From Brachynemurus nebulosus (Eukaryota; Arthropoda; Insecta; Neuroptera; Myrmeleontidae): DNA of 64,000 bases. Shown in pieces: positions 1 to 12,100 of this stretch (positions are counted from its first letter, which is position 1; each line of letters begins with the position of its first letter). Position numbers and translations under genes: made by a program. The notes under the pieces were generated by a model, which was not told where the DNA came from, made no database searches, and saw only the letters and a program-made list of their open reading frames with translations. The stretch is from positions 2,516,001 through 2,580,000 of the forward strand of contig JAPWDM010000009.1 of NCBI GenBank assembly GCA_035578155.1, written 5' to 3'.

Positions 1-204
1 GTTATATATTTGTATTTGTAATTTTGTATCCATAAAATTGTTAAAATTGTGTATATAAAGCCTAAATCCTTGTATCGACAAGTATTTGAACAGATATTGC
101 AGATTAATTAGTATCCGTCAGTATTATAGATCTGTGCATATTTCACTAACAGAACCGTTTATACACATATCGAATATCTTACAATATGTTAAAATATCCA
201 AATA

Positions 205-305
205 CCATACCAGTTATTATAATAACTGTTATAAATAATAGTTATTTTTAAGTAACTGTTATTGCAATAACAGTTATTAGAAAATAACCGTTTAGCTCAT
301 CTCTA
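205..305. repeat. Array of AATAACAGTTATT-like palindromic units with a hAT-like right end
   Basis: Between 211 and 290 the motif AACTGTTAT and its complement ATAACAGTT occur repeatedly. The array is followed by GCTCATCTCTA, whose complement TAGAGATGAGC resembles the TAGTGATGAGC end of the element at 21881-22288. No left terminal repeat is visible in the window, so this may be the right half of a hAT-like MITE in the next intron of the BNIP2-like gene. Confidence 0.4.
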
Positions 306-346
306 GTACTACCTTAACTTAACTGAAGCTCTACTGTAATACTTAC

Positions 347-1485
347 AAAAATAAATTGTCCATCACGTAATCGTAATCGACTCGAGACTTATCCGGCAAA
401 AAACACGCTGAAAATACAACAATAGCATTATGACCGCCCGCTTTCAGGTAACCGCCGTGCGACAATATCCGTTTATACGGTTCAATCACCCGCATATCTA
501 TACTACGATGTTCGCCGGACGGCAAAACAATCTTTTGCCAGTGTCGACTATCACGACGCTCTTCCGCCGCCGAATACTCCTCAATTGGTTCCGGCGCTTG
601 CCGCGATCGCGCCACCTCCTGGTGCGAATGACTCTCTGACGTTCGTGTCACATCTTCCGAACTCTCCAACAGGTCATTGATTAATTCAAAATTCAATTTT
701 GAACTACTGACACTATCGATACTGGACACATCATCGTCCGAATCATCATCGCCATCATCGGTCATCGGTATCAGACTTATACGACGTCTTCGATACACCG
801 GCGGTGCTTCGTTGAATTCGTCCGATGCTTTTTCGGCCATTGTCAGGCTGACATTTTGTAAATTTGGACTGAGTGTGGCCTCGTACAGGGAATTGTCTTC
901 GGTGTCGTCCGCATCGGACAGATCCGATGATGAGATATCCTTTTTGATGAGTCGCCGAACGTGGGGTTGACCGCTGCTGGTGGTGTCACCTGCGGGAAAA
1001 ATTGAGTAATTGTACACTTTCACGGACACCCGGTTTTTTTGGGCTATAAATAAAAAACTACTGGTCCGATTGGGATGATTTTTTTTTTAAAATGTCGTCA
1101 TTATGGCGGATTAATAGAAAAAAATACTAGAACTCGATACCGATACTGGAAGTGCTGGGAAATAGACGGCGGAGCATCATTGGAACTTCATTTTCAGGTA
1201 AAAGGTAATTAAATAAGATTTCCAAATTACCCTTTGCTCGAAATTGAGGTTGAGAAGTCGATCCAACAATGTAAACAATTTTTTATAAAGGATTATTGGT
1301 CAAAATTTGTTGTTTTTTAGCATTCTTTATATTTTTAGTAGTATAAAATCGAAAAGTGTTTTTTTTTTAATTTTCAGAGAATTTCTAGAATGGAATTCAG
1401 CTATTACAGCCACTGTCACGACGCGACTTGAGCCCGAGACTATGGCAGAAATTTATTTTGAGGTCCCTAGAAACCGAAAATAATA

Positions 1486-1577
<92 letters not shown>

Positions 1578-2681
1578 CGCGATAACTCTCGAACGAAGTA
1601 TCCAATATTTACGAAATTTGGTGAAAACATTGGAAGTTCGAAACCCTTGCATGAGTTCTTCAGCCAGACACGTCGGATGCCACGAACATGGATTTTGTTC
1701 TTGCAAAAAATTAATTTTTTGCCAAAATTCCACTTATTCGAAAATTTTTGCGAAATTTTTTTACATCATTTAAAAGAGGAGAAAAAATTACATAAAAAAG
1801 GTCTTGAAACTATTATTCTGTGTAAACTAGTTTCCGAGAAAAATTAATTTTTATAAACCGAAATTCGCTGTGATGCAGCATCCTGCATAACATAGCGAAT
1901 TCAACAGGGATATTTTTTAAATTGTTTATTTTTTCATGTAGATTACGAAAAATAATATAAGAAGTTGATATACCCACGTTAAAAATTTTTATGAACGATT
2001 ATCCCTAAACGCGTCACATTTTTGTCCATTTAAAGCCATAAAACTATCAAAAATATTCGTTCCTGTTTATTTCTGTGACTCGAATCATTAATCGGCCGTA
2101 ATGACGAACATTTCAAAAAAAAAAAAAAAAAATCACCCAAATCGGATCATCAATTTTTTTTATTTACAACCAAAAAGCCTGATGGTCATGGTGTCACCTG
2201 CGGAAAAAACTGTCGCCCCGTCAATTTTATGTAAATTTATCGAACTACTGTGTGCTTCCGGTTTAAACGTGAACTTAGCACCTTGACTTAACGATTTACT
2301 GAGAGACGCGTGACTCCTGTGATGGTGTGACGTGTGTTTTGACATTGTCTTCTTCTCCGGGATCAGATCTGGGAAATCGGGTGACACTGGCGGTGACGTG
2401 ACTGGTGGTGAATGCATTAACGGATGCGAATTCGTTATTGTTCCGGTTAAATTTGTGATATTTGTTGAAGTGGTTCGTGACGACGATGTGCTTGACGTCA
2501 CCGACGTGTTCATTGTTGTCGATTTAAACGTGGCATTGTCGTTCTCGTGTTCGTAGTACATATTGTTCTCGTTATCATTTGCCGGGTATTGTTGACGTGC
2601 CGGTAACGGATTCGCCAAACGTAACACTGGATATTCTGGATATTGATCGGTATTTCTTACATTTTGTATATTTTGGTCCAT
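347..2681 (-). CDS. BNIP2/caytaxin/PRUNE2-like BCH-domain protein, 5' part (two exons, continues left of window)
   Basis: Join of 2681-2198 and 989-347 (minus). The intron is phase 1 with GT/AG borders, and a consensus GTAAGT donor at 346-341 leads to further exons outside the window. 375 residues are visible. The first ~320 are low-complexity: Ser/Thr-rich, His-rich and acidic, with an Asp-rich run near the middle of the second exon. From about residue 325 the sequence is the start of a BCH (BNIP2 and Cdc42GAP homology, CRAL-TRIO-like) domain: IDMRVIEPYKRILSHGGY, then NAIVVFSACFLPD and DYVMDNLF. These blocks are diagnostic of the BNIP2/caytaxin/PRUNE2 family. Family members are cytoplasmic adaptors that bind small-GTPase regulators and kinesin light chain; the role here is inferred. 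The kinesin-binding WED motif is not seen in these exons. The ATG at 2681 has G at -3 and +4, with an in-frame stop shortly upstream. The donor (GTGACA) is weak. Confidence 0.87.
990..2197 (-). other. Intron of the BNIP2-like gene, flanked by direct repeats and holding a TTAA-family repeat fragment
   Basis: Both splice borders lie in the same ~21-base sequence with one mismatch; the core GCAGGTGACACCA is present at donor and acceptor. Splicing between the two GCAG/GTGACACC copies keeps the reading frame. The intron contains a partial copy of the (TA)n-bearing repeat (1376-1919). The rest shows poly-A/T runs and no other feature. Confidence 0.7.
1376..1919 (+). repeat. Partial copy of the TTAA/(TA)n repeat family
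   Basis: It begins near the block GAATTCAGCTATTACAGCC and ends near the block CAGCATCCTGCATAACATAG. Both blocks recur in the copies at 9443, 35931, 38247, 39862 and 40745. A perfect (TA)n run occupies 1489-1575 at the family's usual internal position. The terminal parts with TTAA ends are missing. Translations rich in Ile-Tyr across this region come only from the (TA)n tract. Confidence 0.85.
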
Positions 2682-3450
2682 TGCCAAAATTTGCCTCGCG
2701 ATTAACTAGTTCTAACTTTTTTTTTCCCAAGTATAAAAAGTGTATTGTCAAGTCATTTGCTTTGAATACGTTACTTTTTTTTTAGATTTGCCGAACCAAA
2801 AACTAAAAAAAAATATATAAAAAAGGACTATTTTTTAAAATTTATTTAAAAAAAAAAAATACATACCATTATTTGCATTTAAATTTTTATGTAATAACAG
2901 GATATTTATTTTAAGGTAAAATATTCATAAAACAAATTACGCAAGAATGTGCTAAATAACTTGAAAAAAACAAAAATAATTAAATAATTTGTTTTAAATA
3001 AATAAATTTACGAGGAAACTGATGAAAAAAACAACCTGTCAGTTGTAAAATGACATTATTGTGGTTGAATACAAGTTTGAAAACGGACTGAACCGACTGA
3101 ACTAAATTGGTTTAATAAAAATATCCCAGGTAAAAAAAACCCTACCTTGATTTAATTAACAAAACAATATAATAAGACGATTGTCTATTGTTCGTTTTTT
3201 TTTTCAGTGTGTTACATACAAAACAAATTTTTTCTGACTATTCAATTTGAAAAACAAAAGAAGTTACATTTTTTTATCAATTTTTACGTGTAAACATTTT
3301 TCAAATGTTTATTAAACACGTCATGGGCGTATATAAACAATTTTATCAGTTTAACTGTCAGTTTGATATCAATTTTTTGAATCATTCCATTCGACAAATC
3401 GTTGTTTACTTTATTAATCATCTTACCTATTTACAACGAAATTCCACTTG

Positions 3451-3629
3451 CAGGGCCGGACCTAGCCTAAGTGGCGCCACTGTAAAAAAAATTTCCTTTT
3501 TCCCTCCCAAAAGGTAAGTAATGAGCAAAAAAAAAAGTAAAACGTCACATACCTAATTTTGGACGCCTTTTCAAGACCTGCTGCCTCGAGCACGTGCCCC
3601 GCCTGCCCCTCCCCCTAGATCCGGCCCTG
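3451..3629. mobile_element. hAT-like MITE, CAGGGCCGGA termini
   Basis: 179 bp. It begins CAGGGCCGGACCTAG and ends CTAGATCCGGCCCTG, which are inverted repeats of each other with one mismatch. Flanks are TCCACTTG (3443-3450) and TTCACTTG (3630-3637), an 8-bp duplication with one difference, as expected for hAT transposition. It is much more GC-rich than its surroundings and has no coding capacity. Relatives with similar ends lie at 24509 and 53365. Confidence 0.8.
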
Positions 3630-3703
3630 TTCACTTGTACTCCTTCTGTATCAATTTGTATGTACATTTCAGGAGCAACGCGATCATTGTTAGTTAATAA
3701 ATA

Positions 3704-4134
3704 CAGCTGAACTTTCTTTATGTGGTGGATAAAGATCGCATAAAAAATCGTACAATAGTTCGGTCCCAGATTGTAAAAAAACTTTTTTTTATGCGGTTAA
3801 TAGAAAATACATGACTCAAAACGCTCAAAACCTCACGATTTCCTTAAAAGTTGCTTTTCTAAACAAGATAAAGCATTAATTTTTACAATATTATAAGAAT
3901 TGTGATAAATACGTCTGTAAAAAAAAAAAAAACTTAACGATGCATTAACTTATATTCTTATGCAATGTACTGATTAAATGCCTAAAAGTCATTAATAAGT
4001 AATTTTATCAAAGTAAATTATTATAACTAATGTTTAGGTTTTTTATTTTCTCCTGCTTTTGATTCACACTATGCACTTTAATGGTCTCTTTTTTAAAAAT
4101 CGCATAAAAAAACGCATAAAAAAGGGTTCAAATG
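3704..4134. mobile_element. pogo/Tigger-like MITE (ATGCGG family), copy 1
   Basis: It starts CAGCTGAAC after TA and ends GTTCAAATG before TA. Subterminal ATGCGGT/ACCGCAT-type motifs flank AT-rich DNA. The interior blocks CTCAAAACGCTCAAAAC and TATGCAATGTACTGATT recur in the copies at 20963, 41587 and 43390. It has no open frame. The TA target and CAG-starting termini fit the Tc1/mariner superfamily, pogo branch. Confidence 0.75.
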
Positions 4135-4508
4135 TACATATTCGTATTCACACTCAAGTTAGTGCCTGAACTGATTTATATTTTTTAGATTTGGCAAATG
4201 AATTATAAGGACATTAATTTGTTGACTAGTGTTTAATGATGAATTTTAATCTAGCAAAACTCTAATAATGCTTCACAGCTTCATTGCATTCATAATAAAT
4301 TGTAAACATGTTGTTTTAAAACATTACCAACAGACGCCAGTGTTAGACTACTGTAAGCTGCTTCGGTCTGAAAGTAACTTTTTAAATTTTAATAAGTTTT
4401 TCCCATATGACTCAAACTTTTTGGCAAACAAGGAGACGAAACTCAATGTAATCAAAAAAGTGTCCAAATCAAAGATGGCACTCGTGTTCGACGGATACGA
4501 AAGCGTTA

Positions 4509-4911
4509 CAGTACTTATTCTCAAATGGAACACTCTCAAATGGAAACGCGGGCTTCTATATTATCTTTGTTAGCTTTTGAATAGAATCTTCTTGAATCTT
4601 TTTCAATGTTCAACTCAGTTATAAAGTGGGTTTTTCGATCGTTTTTACAATAAACTTAACAATTTTTATTTTGCGTCGCATCATTTATATTGTATATTAT
4701 ATAATTCGCTGACGTCACTATGTAAAATCGGAGTCAGTACCATTGGATATTCGCCATATAAAGTAATTTAGACCATATGAGTTTATTTCATACATATGTA
4801 ATTTCTATGTATTTCCTTATTATTAAATATCATCAACCGACATTGGTGATTCTCAAATGGAAACACTCACTTCCCCAGTCCCGACGTGTTTCCATTTGAG
4901 AATAAGTACTG
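4509..4911. mobile_element. pogo-like MITE with perfect CAGTACTTATTCTC termini
   Basis: 403 bp between TA dinucleotides (4507-4508 and 4912-4913). The first 22 bases, CAGTACTTATTCTCAAATGG onward, are exactly inverted at the right end. A second copy of the CTCAAATGGAAAC motif lies just inside each terminus, giving subterminal repeats. There is no coding capacity. Confidence 0.8.
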
Positions 4912-6108
4912 TAGTTACATTCTGTTTTATCCGTTTTATGTTACTATATTCGCTATATTCACGTCAGTATTCCAGCATTATTAACGCCGCGATTGGTAAA
5001 AAAAGAAAGCCTTATATTTACCATTTTCGTGGCCAATTTTTTGTCAATTCCTCTCATATAAGTTAGACCTCCATCTTATAATACTCCATTTCATTTTGGT
5101 TGGGCACAAACAGCGTAAAAACGAGAAAAAAATTACTATTTAAACTCGAATTAACTATTCGAGTGACGCTAGACAATAGTAATCAAGTCATCTGGTGCGA
5201 GGACTGAAAAATGAAAGGTCCCGTGTTCGAATCCCACTCATAATTATTTCGATGTAAAAAAATAAAATAAAAAAACGTAAGTTAGATATTTTTTATTCAA
5301 GGTATAAGCGTATGAAAAAGGCACTGCAAAAAGTACAAATATTTAGAATATTTAATAATACGACAAATAATCATCTAATTTATAAATTACTACGTAAAAA
5401 AAAAAGAGAAAAAATATGAAGATTTATGAAATCAGAGAAAGAAAGATAAATATCAAAAAACAGTTATAACATAACAACAGGTGCCACTAATGAAACATGA
5501 TTGATGAAAATTCTCTAATTATTTTAAATTAAGGTAAACTGTATACTTATTTATTTCACCAACTGTACTGTGGTTGTCACGAGAATTTAAAACTACATAC
5601 ATACTAATATCACTAGAGAATAATTTCGATTTTTTCGTCGATAAAAAGAAAATTTTCATCGTATTATTATTTATTTTCTCCTAATTAATTATGTATATTT
5701 ATATTTTCAATTCGAACTAATTACAGAGAGCGAAGATTTTCACAAGTATTTCTATCTAAACGATTTTCCACACTCACTGCCACCTATTGAATGTATAAAT
5801 AATTACAATGTTCATTCATTGATGCCATCTTACGCAATATTTATATACTAACATAGGTAACACAGGCAACGTGTGTATTTCACGTGTACACTAACATCGC
5901 AAAGCGGCAGCGAACGTGTTAAAAAATTCGACGTTTTACTGTTTGTAATTTAAGTTTATTATCGTCTCTGAGATTAAGGAATCACTTTACCACCGTATCT
6001 TTTACACACTACGCCACTGATTTTAATCTTAAATTACAAAATAGAACGTAAAAATGTATATTCAAGATCTAATATAGCAAAATATATGAATTCTTCAGCT
6101 CGTAAATC

Positions 6109-6151
6109 AGTGATTCTCAAACAATTGTCGCATTCAGTTTGAAAATCACTA
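6109..6151. mobile_element. Minimal hAT-like remnant (two termini back to back)
   Basis: 43 bp beginning CAGTGATTCTCAAAC and ending GTTTGAAAATCACT, essentially only the two inverted ends of the family seen at 54610-54803. It looks like an internally deleted copy. Confidence 0.45.
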
Positions 6152-6587
6152 TTTTAAAAAGTGTTTCTTTATATTTGGCACTTCTTAAATCACTAAAATA
6201 CAATGGAAAAAACAGACATTAAAATTTTTGTACCAAAAAAAGAAAGTATTTAAATTTTATAAAATTTTGCTACGATCAAACGTTTTCAAAGGTTTTGCAA
6301 TGAAATTATCAGAAAAAAGCAAATACTGAATAAAAAATATGAGAAAAGTGTGAAATAATATTATTTTAGTATGAAATTGATCGTTGGATGATGCTGCCAT
6401 CTATGTATAGGATTAGTTGCGTACGAATGTTAAAATAAGCCTCACTTCGATCACTATTAGTTAATTAAAGCTCGTATGAAGATTTCTAAGAGTGCACACT
6501 CGTTGGAATGCGAACTTTCAATTACAAAAGCATACTGCCGTTTTTTTAAGTCCTAATTTTTTTTTTGTAAGTACATCTCAAAATATA

Positions 6588-6632
6588 CACCATAGAGAAA
6601 GAATACAGTAGTGTGTTTTCTCTATGGTGTTA
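6588..6632. repeat. Short perfect hairpin
   Basis: ACACCATAGAGAAA is inverted as TTTCTCTATGGTGT, separated by about 15 bases. It may be a small fold-back or an end-to-end transposon remnant. No transcription signal is visible. Confidence 0.5.
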
Positions 6633-7058
6633 ATAGTACGTTTAATAGTTCTTAGATTTAACATCCTTGATGAAACAAATAAACACTTTCTTTCGATCAA
6701 AAAATATCAAATGTCACAATGACATTTTACCATAGATTAAAAATACCGTTGACTCATTTTGATCATCAAAGGCGTTAAGAGGTTTTTTAAGTCATATTAA
6801 AATAATATTAATTTACTTTTAGTTTAAAAATTATTGCTAACATTTATACAGGGTCTTCGCAGATTTTTCAAGCAAGGAAATTACAAGATATTTTTTAAAT
6901 TTTTACTTACTAAAATTTAAAAATATTTTCAGCCATTTTATTTGTTTCCTACTAGTTCTAGAGTATTTATTTTTTATAATAAACCACAGAACTGAGTTTT
7001 AAAATTTTACAAAACAGGAACTAAGAGCTAAAAAGAGAATCAGGTGAGTTATGTAATT

Positions 7059-7502
7059 TAGTGATGTCTGATGATTAATCGATTAGTCGGTTTAGTCGAC
7101 TATTTTACCTTCGATTAAATGATTAAAATGATTAATCTTTTTTCAAATGATTAAAAACGACTAATTTAACAATATTTCTGTATTATTTTTTATTGGATTT
7201 CAAAAAATAGAAACTAAAGTTATCTATCTATATGATTTTTCACTTTTCTGTGATTAATCTATTGTGATATTTCATATTTTTCTTTTTCTTAAAAGAAAAA
7301 TATTAGAAGTCCATAATTAAATTTAAAAGAAAACCTCGTTTTTGAAAGAGTTACATAGATTACCTTATTCATAAATTCCACTAAAAATTTAGTCGATTAG
7401 TCGACTACTCTGTGCTCGATATTTTCGACTAATGACTAATTTTATCTGAAAAACAATTTTAATCGATTGATCGACTAACTGCTTCTCGGCACGACTTCAC
7501 TA
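7059..7502. mobile_element. hAT-like element with GATTAGTCGACTA arrays
   Basis: The ends TAGTGATGTC and (complement) TAGTGAAGTCG form degenerate inverted termini. Both subterminal regions are built from repeated ATTAGTCGA/TCGACTAAT motifs, clustered at 7078-7110 and 7390-7475. The middle is AT-rich. A clear 8-bp duplication was not found. It resembles in design the element at 21881-22288, but with a different internal motif. Confidence 0.5.
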
Positions 7503-8062
7503 TAATACTTATGCGCAGAAAGAACTTATACTTTCATCTAAATACCTGAAGATCACTGAACATTGTCACTTCAAATCGATTTTTTGAGTATATCTTGGAC
7601 GAATTATAATTACATACCTGAAACACACTGTACCTGTATTCTGGAAGACTCTGTATATTATCTAACTAAAAAAGGAAACAAACACATACAGACGATTCTC
7701 AATTTACGGATAATTTGTAAAATATATTATTGACTACTCAAATCGCCGTAAAAGTGAGTTTTCTCTGTACATTTTCGAAGCTATGCAATGTGGGAGATTA
7801 CTCTATTACCGACTTTTTTTTAGTAGCATAAAAAATAATTATGTACAATATACCGGTTGTTTTGGGATCAACGCAACATAATGAAATCAATGTGATAGAC
7901 AAAGAGAGGTTTATGTCGAATTTAATAATTTTAAGTTGGTGAGGAAATTAAAAAAAAAAAAAAAAAAAAAAAACTATTAAATTTCATGCGATAGTTGTTA
8001 GTACCAATTTTCACCGGTAGATTATGAATTTTTTGTTTAACCTCTCAATAAGTTTCTTATTA

Positions 8063-8238
8063 GCGACGCAAAGATTCTCACTTGCGCCTCTGGCGGTAAA
8101 ATTAGAACTAGTATTAAATAAAAATATACATAATTTGCATAAAACATATTTCTATGCCAATTGAACGTATACGTATATTTTTATTTGATACTATTTTTAA
8201 TTTTACCACTAGAGGCGCGCACGTAATTTTTGTGTCGC
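8063..8238. mobile_element. Fold-back MITE with GCGACGCAAA termini
   Basis: About 176 bp with long imperfect inverted arms. The left arm holds GCGCCTCTGGCGGTAAAATT and the right arm the inverse, AATTTTACCACTAGAGGCGC; the outer ends GCGAC/GTCGC also match. No coding capacity, and the target duplication is not obvious. Confidence 0.7.
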
Positions 8239-9102
8239 CAATTGGAACTTTCAGCTCCACCACAACTTCTGATTGGTGTGAAAGATACAGTAACTACTGA
8301 CCAGAGTCCGGAATTTGTAGTCCTTCTAATAAATCATTCTGTCAAAATGAAAGGAAGTTCGTTTAGTTAGTATTTTCCAGAACGTTCCATTCGGAAACCA
8401 GCAAAGATATCAAAAAACCGACTTCATCATTGTTGTGGTCATCGAAAAAGAGACCAAATACTGGCATTAGACAAAGTTCTAGAATATTCTATACAGAATC
8501 TAGCGAATATATGAAATAACCGACTTTACCATTGGATTGTTGATCGAAAAAAAAGAAATGACATTTAATTTTTAACTGCAATTAGAGATTTCGACGACCA
8601 AAATGAAGAAAATTTAAACAAAAATAATTTCATTTATTTCTCGTCAATTCCTAAGATATATTTCGACATTGTTTATGCCATTTTTTTAATATTTTTTTAA
8701 CAGTTTATTGTTATTGTATTCCCTGTTTTTGTAGTTTTATCAAAAATGTGTATGTTTATACATGCTGAATTATTTCGTGAACTTATTTACATAATTCTTT
8801 AAAAATATTTCCGGATCCTGAAGCAGTTTAGTGCATGGATTCGCGGACCGTATAGTGTTAATAGTAAATGTTATCTTTCTAACACATTTACTTTATATGT
8901 TGCGTTGATTTCAAAACAAACGGTAAAATAATTACTGACACGATAAAATAAAAAAAAGTGTAAATCATAAATTTTTCAAGATAAAAAATTAATTGTGCGA
9001 ACATAACCACGTGAGCATTTCCCGGTAAATTACAAATATTAATTATTAATCTATAATTAATCAACAATAACAACAATATTTAATTGTCTTATATAATTTA
9101 TT

Positions 9103-12100
9103 TTAGTCATTCTTTTTCTCCGCAGGTAGTTTTGGACAGTCATCAACACCGTCAACGGATTTATCGGTATCGGATGACTTTTTCGTGTCACTAATTCCCG
9201 CTACTAAATCTTCATCACTCTCTTCCGTGTCGGGTGGCGAATTTTTTTCCGACTCCGATGTGCTACTGTTCGACAGTTGACGCACGTAACTCGGTTTATC
9301 TTCTAGTTTTGGTGCTGCAGCTCGCATCTTTCGCGCCGGGTTATACGTATAGCAATAACAACAACGAAATGAGATATATTCGAATTCTTCTCGAAGAGCC
9401 ATTCCTAGAAATTAAGCAATGTGCGGTTGAAGTAAAACTTCTTTAAGGGGAGATTTGCTAAAAAAAAAAAAAAAATAAAAATAAACCGATTTTTTTTTCT
9501 TCATAATTATGTTCCTTAAGGTGTTAAAAATATTCTCCTAAAATTTTATTTTAAAAAAAAAGTTATGGGCATTTTAATGTACGCACTTTACTATAATTCA
9601 ATTTAAATAAAAAATTTTAAATGCTTTTTTCTCGAAAGTACGTTTTTTGACATGATTCCTCACGTATCTCAAAAAGTATCTGAGACATCGACATAAATCA
9701 AAGTGCATATTATTCCTCGATACCGTCATTTTAGCAGAAACTAGGATCTTTTGGTTCCATAATATATTTTAAAAATGGCGGCTGTTTATAGTCGAGAAAA
9801 AACGGTGATTTCTGAAAATTTATTTTCAAAGTGCGATTTTTCGCTGGTTTTTTATTAGCGAATTTCCAGAATGGAACTCAGCTATTACAGCCACTGTCAT
9901 GACGCGACTTGAGCCCGGGACTATGGCAGAAATTTGTTTTGAGGTCTCTAGAAACCGAAAATAATATTCACTAAAATTTCGCGAGATAACTCTCGAACGA
10001 AATGTCCTACTTTTACGAAATTTGGTGAAAATATTGGAAGTCCCAAACCGTTGCAACAAGTTCGTTAACCAGGCACGTCCGATGCCCGAAACATGGTTTT
10101 TTTTAGCATTTTCGTGAAAAAAAATTAGTTTTTTGCCAAAATTTCTCCTTATTCAAAAATTTTTGCGATTTTTTTTACACTATTGAAACGAGAAGAAAAA
10201 ATCACACAAAAAAGGTCTTTAAACTATTATTCTATGTAAACTAGTTTCCAAGAAAAACTAATTTTTGTAAACGGAAATTCGCTATATTATGCAGGATGCT
10301 GCGACAGGGAGTATCTATTTTTTTCTTAGATCCTAGTTAGTGCCATAACCTGTATATGTATATTTTTAGAAAATTCTTGATTTTTTGATTTTGGTTCACT
10401 GGGGATTTCAGAACGCGAGGAACCATCAAGGTGGAAAAATCGCGCAGTGTCGACTTCAAAGCCATTTACACTCACCTCATTTTCGAATTTAAAAAAAAAA
10501 AATTTGTAATCTCAAGACATGTAGAAACAATGTTGTATATTTAGTTTTTTAATAAAATATTTATTTGTATAAAAAAATAAATAAAAAAGGTCAATTTTTG
10601 ATATTTTTTTGGCGAATCTCCCCTTAAATTTGGCTCAACTTACCGTTATGGCTATGACAATTTTTACAGATCAATGCGAAACGATTATTTGGACCGTCAC
10701 CCACCAAATATTCGACCATTTTATCCAAAACGGATCGTTCGCGCGGTAATATCGTTCGTGGCATCGGTAAATTGGGCGCCACAACACCACCAGGAACCAT
10801 TTGAGGCGTATGTAGACTAGCTGAGTTTCTAGGTAGGATTGCCGGCGTTTTGGCGGCCATTGACATATTGTAAGGCATTGGTGTTGATGTACCAAGAAGT
10901 TTCGGCGGTCCTGCGATTAAATTGAAAATTTTTGTTGGGTCAGTAGTGATTATGGGAAATTTTTTTTATGTATTAGGAAAATTTATTATGTACTCTGGAA
11001 ATGACATATGTATATTACGATTGCAAGCAAACTTTTTGTATGCGTTATGTAGTTTTTCGTAATAATTTTAATGAGCCATTTTCTCAAAATATGCAGCAAT
11101 CTTTATCAAAATATTTTAATTATTTCGAGATTTTTTTAAAATTTAAATAATCGAAAACACACCATTACTTGAAAATGACGTCACAATTTGTAAACAAATA
11201 TAATCGGTATTTAACTGTAAAATTTTATGAATTATCATTAAAAAATATATTTGATTTTAATTGTGAAATTTAAAAATATTTTAATTATTTCGAGATTTTT
11301 TTTAAATTCAAATAATCGAAAACACACCATTACTTGAAAATGACGTCACAATCTGTAAACAAACATGCCGATTTTGGTAATTTTCATTGCTGAAATAAAA
11401 TTATATTTTATTTAACAGTAATCAATCAGAATTCAATTAAATGCTTGCTTTTATATTGACATCTTGTGAATATAATCAAAGGTTGAGGTTATGAAGATTG
11501 ATATTGACGTTTGTTTGTTTACAAATTGTGACGTCATTACAATGAACTATTTTTCGGGGAAATTTCGGCGTCAAATTATTGTATAGCAATTCTTTTTGTG
11601 CTACTAATTCAATAAACATTGTGTAGAATTCTAATAACATAAAATTTTGTATTTAATTTCAATTAATTCAAAAAAAATTTGCATAGTCTGGAAAAATTTA
11701 AAAATATTAAACAAAAAGTTGTATGGCGTTGAAATCTGCGTATTTTTTTTTACATAATATCAGCGGCAACAAAAATGTTGATATGAAAATATACAAAAAT
11801 GACGTTTTGATATGAATTTTAGGTAAAAATTTGATTTAAGAGAAAATTTTGTCCTGTTTAGATTAATTCTCTTGTGAAATAATTTTACAAAAATTATAAA
11901 ATATTAACATTTTTTATGGAATAAATGAAATTGTTAAATACGAGTTAACATACCAATATTCTGATTATTAGTACTTGGTGTCGCTTGAGATGACGGAAGA
12001 CTTCTGAGTTTTAAATCGGATGTTCTGAATGACTGATTATTACTTTTTTGTGGAGCAACAACACTCAATTCCATGCTTGATGGTATGCTTGTACCAGACT

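Larger units (their letters stand above)
2682..9102. other. Intergenic region, no gene recognised
   Basis: Apart from the small elements listed separately (3451, 3704, 4509, 6109, 6588, 7059, 8063), this stretch is AT-rich with many homopolymer runs. The longest is a poly-A at about 7951-7972. Open frames are short and have no family resemblance. The start of the BNIP2-like gene lies at its left edge and the lunapark 3' end at its right edge. Confidence 0.6.

Noticed and set aside
1428..1847. Open frames rich in alternating Ile-Tyr here and at about 36.6-37.2, 38.3-38.7, 39.9-40.3, 40.8-41.2 and 52.2-52.4 kb
   Set aside because: They are translations of (TA)n tracts within repeat copies; flanking residues come from repeat text shared between copies in both orientations.
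5161..5240. tRNA-like sequence with a TTCGAATCCC B-box-like motif
   Set aside because: The T-stem does not pair and no D-arm or anticodon arm can be built; at most a decayed tRNA or SINE head.
11178..11538. CRE sites (TGACGTCA) as lunapark regulatory elements
   Set aside because: All copies lie within a duplicated/inverted repeat in an intron and travel with it.
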